Positions 1 to 6,441 of a stretch of 36,913 nt of DNA are shown piece after piece (the first letter of the stretch is position 1; the number at the start of each line of letters is the position of its first letter). The DNA is taken from positions 1 through 36,913 of the forward strand of contig CANQED010000019.1 in assembly GCA_947594425.1 (NCBI GenBank). Direction: 5' to 3'. The notes under the pieces are model-generated. The model made no database searches and was not told the DNA's origin. It worked only from the letters and a program-made list of their open reading frames with translations. A program made the position numbers and the translations under genes. This stretch comes from an uncultured Ruminiclostridium sp. (lineage in GTDB: Bacteria; Bacillota; Clostridia; Oscillospirales; Ruminococcaceae).

Positions 1-5
1 ATGCC

Positions 6-68
6 CCCCTTTCGTTAGACTTTTATTTTGGTGTATCTCTATTATACCATATTGTCTAACAAAAGGGG
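6..68. repeat. Inverted repeat (15-bp arms) flanking a leftward promoter
   Basis: Arms at 6-20 and 54-68 are complementary at 14 of 15 positions and include a perfect GTTAGAC/GTCTAAC pair. The 33-bp spacer holds the -10 element of a leftward promoter. The arm at 6-20 contains what looks like the ribosome binding site (minus strand AAAGGGG) of a gene starting left of the window. No U-tract follows on either strand, so a terminator is unlikely. It may be an operator or an RNA switch. Confidence 0.6.
41..50 (-). promoter_or_regulatory. Extended -10 promoter for a leftward gene outside the window
   Basis: On the minus strand TATGGTATAAT matches the extended -10 consensus (TRTGnTATAAT), with TATAAT at 46-41. 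No good -35 lies 17 bp upstream, which is tolerated by extended -10 promoters. Transcription would start near 34 and run off the left edge. The leader would contain AAAGGGGGG at about 12-4, a plausible ribosome binding site. Confidence 0.5.
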
Positions 69-127
69 AGCAGTTCAACGCTGCGGGATTTTATACATTA
101 TGTATTATTATTATTTTGTTTTATCGG

Positions 128-700
128 TTACTTTATAACCTCGACCATCATACCGGGGACCGCGCCGACGGCGTTGGACTCGTCGGTGTCTATGTGCATA
201 GCGTCGGCAAAATTCTCGCTTACTCTTACGACAACGTCGCCGAGGACGGCGCTCCTGCCGTCGGAGTTTACCTTAACGGATACTATCTGCTTATTCTCTA
301 CGCCCCACGCCTTAGCGGTCTCGGGGACAAGGTGGATATGGCGCTTTGCGACGATAACGCCCTGAGCTATCTCGACCTCGCCGCAAGGACCCGTTATCTT
401 ACAGCCGGGGGTGCCGTCAAGGTCGCCCGACTCTCTTACTACTATCGGAAGGCCTATAGAACGTGCGTCGGTGGCGGATAATTCTACTTGATCTGCGGGT
501 CTTACGGGACCTAAGATAGATACGTTGGCGATAGCCTTTTTCGGACCGGTCACGGTGACACGCTCTTCGCAGGAGAACTGTCCCGGCTGAGAGAGGTCCT
601 TTTTCTTGGTCAGCTTGTGGCCCTTTCCGAATAGGATCTCAAGCGTTTCTTCGGTAACATGCACGTGGCGTGCGGAGGTTTCGAGCAATACTTCCATCAT
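128..700 (-). CDS. pduL: PduL-type phosphate propanoyltransferase (phosphotransacylase)
   Basis: 190 aa. PduL enzymes move an acyl group between CoA and phosphate, linking acyl-CoA to acyl-phosphate for ATP production by acetate/propionate kinase. The sequence shows the two histidine-rich zinc-binding segments expected for the family: SARHVHV near residue 8 and AKRHIHL near residue 118. SATDARSIGL and SGDLDGTPG are also family-like. I chose the ATG at 700 because GAAAGGA lies 10 nt upstream; a longer TTG-initiated reading begins at 730 but lacks a ribosome site. No microcompartment shell genes or N-terminal encapsulation extension are seen, so it is probably a cytosolic housekeeping phosphotransacetylase. 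It follows the glycosyltransferase gene but has its own promoter. Confidence 0.9.
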   Translation of the reverse strand: MMEVLLETSARHVHVTEETLEILFGKGHKLTKKKDLSQPGQFSCEERVTVTGPKKAIANVSILGPVRPADQVELSATDARSIGLPIVVRESGDLDGTPGCKITGPCGEVEIAQGVIVAKRHIHLVPETAKAWGVENKQIVSVKVNSDGRSAVLGDVVVRVSENFADAMHIDTDESNAVGAVPGMMVEVIK

Positions 701-750
701 GATGAATATTCCTTTCTTTATTAAGGGCAAAAGCCCGTTTGTTCAAATAA

Positions 751-779
751 ATTATACACCATATTATCAAAAATTTCAA
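751..779 (-). promoter_or_regulatory. Promoter of pduL
   Basis: On the minus strand TTGAAA (779-774) and TATAAT (756-751) are separated by 17 bp. A small palindrome, GGGCAAAAGCCC (725-736), lies in the leader just upstream of the ribosome binding site. Confidence 0.7.
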
Positions 780-789
780 GTGGTAATTG

Positions 790-1629
790 TCAATACCGCC
801 TAAGTATATTTTTATACAGCAGTCCGGTGAAAAAGCTCGGGGTCAAAAACAATATCACCTGCGCTATGCAGGGTATGATAAGATCCGACAGCCCCGAGTA
901 TCCGAGCTTGTGTATCTTGCGGCGCACCGTGATAAAGCTGCTGGTATTCTTATAATTGCGGCGGCGGGCGAGATTAGCCTCGTCGACGCGGTATTTTACC
1001 AGCGTCTGCGGGAGATTGGCCCCCTTAGCGCCGTATATCAGCATACGCACCATAAAGTCATAATCCTCGCAGCGGATAAGGTCGTCGCTGTAGCCGCCTA
1101 TACGCATAGCGAGCGATTTTTTGTATATGAGCGTCTGATTGTTAAACGGGGTGCGCCGCTTTGCAAACCTGCGTATATCTATATCCTGCACGGGGGTCTT
1201 TCTTGTAGAAAGGTGCTCGCCCGTGCTGCTCTTAAACTCTTCAATATATCCGCCGAGCATATCTATCCCGGGGTGAGAGGCTAAAAACTCGAGCTGCATT
1301 TGCGCGCGCTCGGGCAGGCATACGTCGTCGGGGTCCATTTTCATAATAAGCTCGTTTTTACATAGCTTTAGCCCGACGTTAGCGGCAAAGGCGGTGCCCT
1401 TGTTCTCGTCTAACCTCTTTAATATCAGCTTGTCGCCGATAATAACGCCGTATTCTTCTATCATATTATCGAGAGAGGCATTAAGCGGACCGTCGCACAC
1501 AAGCACAAGCTCGTCAAAGGGGACGGTCTGAGCCAATAGGCTGTCGAGGCATTCTTTTAGATATTCGGGCTTGTCGCCGCCGTATACAGACATAAGTATG
1601 CTGTAGGGCTGAAATTTAGTATTTTGCAT
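790..1629 (-). CDS. Family 2 glycosyltransferase
   Basis: 279 aa GT-A fold glycosyltransferase, expected to move a sugar from a nucleotide-sugar donor to a cell-surface polysaccharide or lipid acceptor. The N-terminus (ILMSVYGGDKPEYLKECLDS, residues 11-30) is the typical nucleotide-binding beta strand and helix. MDPDD at 98-102 is the metal-binding DxD motif. The C-terminal 30 residues are hydrophobic and end in basic residues, so membrane association is likely. A good ribosome site (AAGGAG) precedes the ATG. It starts 9 bp after the substrate-binding protein gene, so it is probably cotranscribed with nrdG. Acceptor and sugar cannot be predicted; no other capsule or wall-polysaccharide genes are adjacent. 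Confidence 0.85.
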   Translation of the reverse strand: MQNTKFQPYSILMSVYGGDKPEYLKECLDSLLAQTVPFDELVLVCDGPLNASLDNMIEEYGVIIGDKLILKRLDENKGTAFAANVGLKLCKNELIMKMDPDDVCLPERAQMQLEFLASHPGIDMLGGYIEEFKSSTGEHLSTRKTPVQDIDIRRFAKRRTPFNNQTLIYKKSLAMRIGGYSDDLIRCEDYDFMVRMLIYGAKGANLPQTLVKYRVDEANLARRRNYKNTSSFITVRRKIHKLGYSGLSDLIIPCIAQVILFLTPSFFTGLLYKNILRRY

Positions 1630-1638
1630 AAATTCTCC

Positions 1639-3264
1639 TTAGTCCTTATAAAGTGCTGAGGTGTAGTCGATATTACCGGTAAAGGGGTCGTATTTTATAT
1701 TCTCGCAGCCCTCGCTGTAAAAGAAATATTCCGAGCAGCACGCCAGAGGGATAAACGTGCCGCTCTTAATAAGCAGCTGTTCCGCCTGCTTGCAGTATTT
1801 AAAGCTGTCGGAGGGGCGCTCGGCTGAGCGGCTCAGGGAAATAAGCCTGTCAAAATCCTCGCCCATATACGAATAGGAATATTCTCCGCCCTTGGCAAAT
1901 TTGCCGAGAGCCGAGTCGGGGCGGTCGTACTCTCCGATAAGCCTTGTCACCGCTATCGAATAATCCCCCGACTTTAGCGCCGCGTCATATTCGTCCTGCG
2001 ACAAAAAGGCTATATCGCAGTAAAAGCCGAGCTTGCCCTGCCACTGCTGCATAACAGTCTGCACCGCGGAGATGATATCCTCGTCGCGGTTCTCGACCGC
2101 TATAATGCGCACTTTGGACAGCTGCTCGCGGTCTAGCTCGCCAAGCGCGCTCTGATAAGATGTGGACGCTTTTATCTCGTCGGGCTTGATTATAGGGGTA
2201 TCGTCGAGGTAGTCGCCGTATAGTTCTCCTCCCACGCCGACAGAGGGCGCTATCGCGCTCTTAGCCTCGGAAAAGCCGAACGGCAGCTCCGCCTCGCTCG
2301 GCTCGGCGGCGTAAAGCAGGGCGTACCGCAGAAAGTCGCTTTTGGTGGCGGCGGTTTTTAAATTCATCATCAGACCGTACACCGAGGTGCGAAACTCGTC
2401 ATATTCGTACCCGTCGCGTATAAGCGTCTGGGCGAGACTGCCCGAGGCGGGTATGCTGTTAGTGGTCCCCGCGTAAAAGTCGTCGGTCACAGACTCGGCG
2501 GGGACGATAAAGAAGTTCAGCCCGAGCGCCGTTACTTCGGTGCTCTCGCTGTATTTGGGGTTTGCACGCAGGACGAGATTGTTATTATCGTTGCTCCACG
2601 GGTCGTAATTGCGGCTCTTTAGGTAAAACGCGCCGTTAGACGGGGTGTCCTCGGCGGTCAGCCCGTATTTTCCCTGCGAGCGCAGGAAGTATTTTTCGTT
2701 GCAGGGCTTTGCCGCGGCGGTGGTAAGCAGCAGAGGGAAGAGCGGCTCGTCGTATTCGAGAGTTATCACAAGGGTAAAGTCGTCCTTTGCCTTTACCCCT
2801 AATTTAGAAAAGTCTTTCAGCTCGCCCTTTGTGAGCTTCTCGGCGTTTTTGATACAGAAGAATTTTTCCGCGGCTGCGGCGCGGGTCTCGGGGCTGAATA
2901 GGCGTTTAAAGCCGTAAACGTAGTCGGCGGCGGTGCATTTTTCATTATATCCGTTGACGTCCGTCCACACCCTGTCCTTTCTCAGCTCAAAGGTGTATGT
3001 AAGCCCGTCGTCGGATACCTTATAGCTCTTTGCGCCCGCGCATTTTATCTCGCCGTCCGCCCCGCATGAAAGCAGCCCCTCGTATATGCAGTTTATCAGC
3101 AGATAGGACTCGGCGTCCTCGGCGCACTGCGGGTCGAGCGAGGCGGGGTTAGAGGTGATATCGTAGGTAAAGATGTGACCCTTGCCGTCGTCCTCGGTAC
3201 AGCCGCTGAAAAGAATGGATATAGCTAAAGCGGTTATCAAAAATAATATAGATCGTGATCTCAT
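1639..3264 (-). CDS. ABC transporter substrate-binding lipoprotein, family 5 (oligopeptide type)
   Basis: 541 aa. The N-terminus is a lipoprotein signal: MRSRS, a hydrophobic stretch, then the lipobox LFSGC with Cys22 as the lipidated residue. The mature part has the family 5 layout (SNPASLDPQ near the start, a YTFELRKDRVWTD segment, then a GAFYLK..Y region near residue 210), as in OppA/DppA proteins that capture peptides outside the membrane. No permease or ATPase genes are adjacent, so it is an orphan binding protein here and must use a transporter encoded elsewhere or act as a sensor. Its ATG overlaps the nrdG stop codon (TAATG) and AAGGAG lies just upstream, which points to translational coupling. 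Confidence 0.88.
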   Translation of the reverse strand: MRSRSILFLITALAISILFSGCTEDDGKGHIFTYDITSNPASLDPQCAEDAESYLLINCIYEGLLSCGADGEIKCAGAKSYKVSDDGLTYTFELRKDRVWTDVNGYNEKCTAADYVYGFKRLFSPETRAAAAEKFFCIKNAEKLTKGELKDFSKLGVKAKDDFTLVITLEYDEPLFPLLLTTAAAKPCNEKYFLRSQGKYGLTAEDTPSNGAFYLKSRNYDPWSNDNNNLVLRANPKYSESTEVTALGLNFFIVPAESVTDDFYAGTTNSIPASGSLAQTLIRDGYEYDEFRTSVYGLMMNLKTAATKSDFLRYALLYAAEPSEAELPFGFSEAKSAIAPSVGVGGELYGDYLDDTPIIKPDEIKASTSYQSALGELDREQLSKVRIIAVENRDEDIISAVQTVMQQWQGKLGFYCDIAFLSQDEYDAALKSGDYSIAVTRLIGEYDRPDSALGKFAKGGEYSYSYMGEDFDRLISLSRSAERPSDSFKYCKQAEQLLIKSGTFIPLACCSEYFFYSEGCENIKYDPFTGNIDYTSALYKD

Positions 3265-3779
3265 TACAGCTCCTTGAGTATTACCTTCCCTTCGGCAAGC
3301 GACCTTTGACAGTCGATGGTGCGCTGATTGCGGCTGCCCTTGAATTTTAGCTCTAAGCTCCTCTGGGCGAGGATAAATCTGCCGTCGACTATAATATCCG
3401 CAACAGACAGCAGATTTTTGACGTTGATATCCTTTTTCGCCATATCGAGCAGCTGTTCAAAGGTATAGCCCGTGTATATCATAATATCCAGCGAGGTGTT
3501 CTCTTTAAGCTTTTTGCCTAAGTCATAAAGCGGCGCGGGCTGACAAAACGGGTCGCCCCCCGAAAATGTCACACCCTTAAGCAATGGGTCGCGTACTATG
3601 TGCTCGTATATCCTGTCGGTGTCGGCAAGCCGCCCGCCGTTAAAATCGTGCGTCTCGGGGTTGTGGCAGCCCTCGCAGTGGTGGGGGCAGCCCTGTGTAA
3701 ATATCGTGTATCTTATTCCGGGTCCGTCAACGATAGACTCGCTGACTGTGCCCGCTATGCGTATTTCCAAAATTTTCAC
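3264..3779 (-). CDS. nrdG: Anaerobic ribonucleoside-triphosphate reductase activating protein (radical SAM)
   Basis: 171 aa. NrdG uses a [4Fe-4S] cluster and S-adenosylmethionine to install the glycyl radical on NrdD, allowing deoxynucleotide synthesis without oxygen. The cluster motif CPHHCEGC is at residues 31-38 (Cys31, Cys35, Cys38), followed by HNPETHDFNGG and the SGGDPF segment typical of the family. Start is a GTG at 3779, preceded by GAAAGCGAG. The gene begins a leftward operon with the substrate-binding protein and glycosyltransferase. Its partner nrdD is not in the window; nrdD-nrdG pairs are often adjacent, so the separation is mildly unusual. Confidence 0.93.
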   Translation of the reverse strand: MKILEIRIAGTVSESIVDGPGIRYTIFTQGCPHHCEGCHNPETHDFNGGRLADTDRIYEHIVRDPLLKGVTFSGGDPFCQPAPLYDLGKKLKENTSLDIMIYTGYTFEQLLDMAKKDINVKNLLSVADIIVDGRFILAQRSLELKFKGSRNQRTIDCQRSLAEGKVILKEL

Positions 3780-3803
3780 TCGCTTTCGGTATGTCTTGAT
3801 ATT

Positions 3804-3832
3804 ATTATAGCGTTTTTATAATGTAAAATCAA
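3804..3832 (-). promoter_or_regulatory. Promoter of the nrdG operon
   Basis: On the minus strand TTGATT (3832-3827) and TATAAT (3809-3804) are spaced by 17 bp. It is divergent from the topoisomerase promoter about 50 bp away. Confidence 0.65.
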
Positions 3833-3879
3833 TAGAATTTTCTTGAAAAAAGATGAAATACATATTAATAATTTTTTCC

Positions 3880-3908
3880 TTGCAAAAAATAAGGAAATGT
3901 GATAAAAT
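3880..3908 (+). promoter_or_regulatory. Promoter of the topoisomerase operon
   Basis: TTGCAA (3880-3885), 17 bp, TAAAAT (3903-3908), with a TG one base upstream of the -10 (extended -10). The leader of about 30 nt ends in AAAGGAAG before the ATG at 3945. Confidence 0.7.
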
Positions 3909-3944
3909 GAATATGTATTTGTTTAAACGAAAGGAAGACGATAA

Positions 3945-5945
3945 ATGGCAAAAAAGGCTTACGGCGACAACAGCCTAAAGCAGCTTAAGGGTCCCGATCA
4001 GGTAAGGCTGCGCCCCGGGGTAATATTCGGGTCGGACGGGCTTGAGGGCTGCTGCCACTCGGTATTTGAGATACTTTCCAACTCTATCGACGAGGCGCGC
4101 GAGGGCTATGGCGACAGGATAATCGTCACGCGCTATCTCGACGGCAGCTTTGAGGTAGAGGATTTTGCGCGCGGTATACCGATAGATTTTAATAAAAACG
4201 AGCAGAAGTACAACTGGGAGCTTGCGTTTTGCACACTGTACGCGGGCGGAAAATATGACAACGACAGCGAGGAGAGCTATTCGTATTCGCTCGGACTTAA
4301 CGGCTTAGGCCTTTGCTCGACGCAGTTTGCCTCAGAATATATGCAGGTGCGCTCTAACAACGGGACGTGGATATACGAGCTCAATTTTGAAAAGGGCTTT
4401 AATGTAGAAAAGGACGAGCGCGGATTTCGCCGCAGACAGTCGGACGGCAAGACCGGCACTAAGATAAGGTGGAAGCCCGACCTCGAGGTATTCACCGATA
4501 TAAATGTGCCGATAGAGTACTTTGACGATGTATTAAGGCGGCAGGCGATAGTAAACGACGGGCTGACCTTTGTATTAAGGAGCGAGGTCGAGGACGAGAA
4601 CGGCACCCGCTTTGAAGAAAAGACCTACTGCTATCAAAACGGCATAAGCGATTATCTTAAAGAGGCCGTCGGCGATACGGCGTTTACACTGCCGCAGGTC
4701 TGGACGGCACAGCGGGTCGGCAAGGACAGAGAGGACAAGCCCGAATATAAGGTAAAGCTAAAGGCGGCGTTTGCCTTTTCTAATAAAGTGCACTTTATCG
4801 AGCATTATCACAATTCGAGCTTTCTCGAGCACGGGGGCAGCCCCGAAAAGGCGCTGAATACCGCGTTTACCTATCAGATAGACAGCTGGCTCAAGGCAAA
4901 CGGCAAGTATAATAAAAACGAGGCTAAGATAAAGTACGTCGATATACAGGACTGCCTTGTGTTCATATCCTCTAACTTTTCTACCCAGACAAGCTATGAG
5001 AACCAGACCAAAAAGTCGATAACAAATAAGTTTATCCAAGAGGCTATGACCGACTGGCTAAAGCGGTCGCTCGAGGTGTATTTTCTCGAAAATCCCGACG
5101 ACGCGGTAAGGATATGCGAGCAGGTGATGGTAAATAAGCGCGCGAGAGAGAACGCCGACCGCGCTAAGGAAAATCTCAAGAAAGTGTACGCCGAGAAGAT
5201 AGACCTTACCAACCGCATACCGAAGTTTGTGGACTGTCGCAGTAAGGATGTAGAGCGCCGCGAGCTGTATATCGTGGAGGGCGATTCGGCGCTCGGCGCG
5301 GTAAAGCAGGCGCGCGACGCGGATTATCAGGCGGTTATGCCCGTGCGCGGCAAGACGCTCAATTGCCTTAAGGCGAGCCACGAGCGCATATTTAAGAGCG
5401 AGATAATCACCAACCTTATGAAGATACTCGGCTGCGGGGTGGAGATAAAGAGCAAGTCTAACCGCAGTCTGCCGCAGTTTGATATAAACAATCTCAGGTG
5501 GAGCAAGATAGTCATCTGCACAGATGCGGATTATGACGGCTATCAGATAAGGACGCTGATACTGACTATGCTGTACAGGCTAGTCCCTACCGTGATAGAG
5601 CAGGGGTACGTATATATCGCCGAGTCTCCGCTGTATGAGATAAATACAAAGGATAAGACGTATTTTGCCTATACCGAGCAGGAAAAGAGCCGCATACTCG
5701 AAAATTTCGGCGATAAGACAAAGTACACGATACAGCGCTCAAAAGGACTCGGCGAGAACGAGCCCGAGATGATGTCGCTGACTACCATGAACCCCGACAC
5801 CCGCAGGCTTATTAAGGTATGCCCCGAGGAGGCGGAGAAGACAAAGGAGATATTCGAGCTGCTGCTCGGTGATAATCTCGACGGAAGAAAGGACTATATA
5901 CGCGACTATGGGTATATGTACCTTGACGATATAGACGTATCTTGA
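3945..5945 (+). CDS. parE: Type IIA DNA topoisomerase subunit B (divergent ParE/GyrB)
   Basis: 666 aa, a normal length for Gram-positive ParE/GyrB. This subunit hydrolyses ATP to drive strand passage. GHKL ATPase residues are visible: Glu42 and Asn46 (EILSNSIDE), Asp73 (EDFARGIP) and an ATP-lid loop at 117-122. The QTK lysine loop is at 354-356. The TOPRIM metal residues are Glu445 (VEGDSALGA) and the DADYDG triad at 527-532. Two motifs deviate: DNGRGIP is DFARGIP and the GLHGVG loop is GLNGLG. Assignment to topoisomerase IV rather than gyrase rests on the partner A subunit lacking a GyrA box. An HD-domain gene lies between the B and A genes, all with gaps of 10-12 bp. Confidence 0.88.
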   Translation: MAKKAYGDNSLKQLKGPDQVRLRPGVIFGSDGLEGCCHSVFEILSNSIDEAREGYGDRIIVTRYLDGSFEVEDFARGIPIDFNKNEQKYNWELAFCTLYAGGKYDNDSEESYSYSLGLNGLGLCSTQFASEYMQVRSNNGTWIYELNFEKGFNVEKDERGFRRRQSDGKTGTKIRWKPDLEVFTDINVPIEYFDDVLRRQAIVNDGLTFVLRSEVEDENGTRFEEKTYCYQNGISDYLKEAVGDTAFTLPQVWTAQRVGKDREDKPEYKVKLKAAFAFSNKVHFIEHYHNSSFLEHGGSPEKALNTAFTYQIDSWLKANGKYNKNEAKIKYVDIQDCLVFISSNFSTQTSYENQTKKSITNKFIQEAMTDWLKRSLEVYFLENPDDAVRICEQVMVNKRARENADRAKENLKKVYAEKIDLTNRIPKFVDCRSKDVERRELYIVEGDSALGAVKQARDADYQAVMPVRGKTLNCLKASHERIFKSEIITNLMKILGCGVEIKSKSNRSLPQFDINNLRWSKIVICTDADYDGYQIRTLILTMLYRLVPTVIEQGYVYIAESPLYEINTKDKTYFAYTEQEKSRILENFGDKTKYTIQRSKGLGENEPEMMSLTTMNPDTRRLIKVCPEEAEKTKEIFELLLGDNLDGRKDYIRDYGYMYLDDIDVS

Positions 5946-5955
5946 CGGAGGATAT

Positions 5956-6429
5956 ATGCAGATAAACAGAGTAAAGGTAATAGAGACGGTAGTATGTATG
6001 ATGCTGGACAGTCTGCCCGACGAGCGCCGCACGGCGGGGTATATCCATATTTTTAGGGCGGAGCAGGCGGCGGCGCTGATAGCGCTGAGGCGCGGGCTGG
6101 ATACCGAGATAGCGGCGGTGGGCGCTTTGCTCCACGACTATGACAAATATCTTACGGGCAACGCGGAGGAGCACGCAAAGAAGAGCGCGGACGCGTCTTT
6201 GCCGATACTCGCTAAGACCGAGCTTTTCACCCCGTGCGAGATAGGAGTTATAGCCACCGCGATAGCGGCGCACTCGGATAAAGAGAATGTAGGCGCGCCG
6301 TATGACGAGGTGCTTAAGGATGCGGACGTACTGTCGCACCATTTTCTTAAAAGCGCGGATAAGGTAAAGGAAGAATACCCCCGCGCGTATCAGAGATATC
6401 TAAAGCTTAAAGAGGAATTTTCGATATAA
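5956..6429 (+). CDS. HD-domain phosphohydrolase
   Basis: 157 aa metal-dependent HD hydrolase. The ligand set is visible: His31, the His60-Asp61 doublet (ALLHDYDKY), His106 (AAHSDKE) and Asp124 (LKDADVLSH). The protein is a bare HD domain with no sensor or nuclease fusion. Small HD enzymes of this sort usually hydrolyse nucleotides or phosphomonoesters, but the substrate cannot be read from sequence. Its position inside the topoisomerase operon, 10 bp after subunit B and 12 bp before subunit A, is the notable feature; a role linked to DNA or nucleotide state is only an inference. Confidence 0.8.
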   Translation: MQINRVKVIETVVCMMLDSLPDERRTAGYIHIFRAEQAAALIALRRGLDTEIAAVGALLHDYDKYLTGNAEEHAKKSADASLPILAKTELFTPCEIGVIATAIAAHSDKENVGAPYDEVLKDADVLSHHFLKSADKVKEEYPRAYQRYLKLKEEFSI

Positions 6430-6441
6430 AAAGGAAAATAT

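Noticed and set aside
14-60. Possible integron attC site (GTTAGAC and GTCTAAC)
   Set aside because: The core sites are in the reverse order for attC (which runs RYYYAAC to GTTRRRY) and no cassette gene is bounded by them.
701-730. TTG-initiated N-terminal extension of PduL
   Set aside because: It would begin in the leader palindrome without a ribosome site, and the added residues are not PduL-like; the ATG at 700 has a good site.
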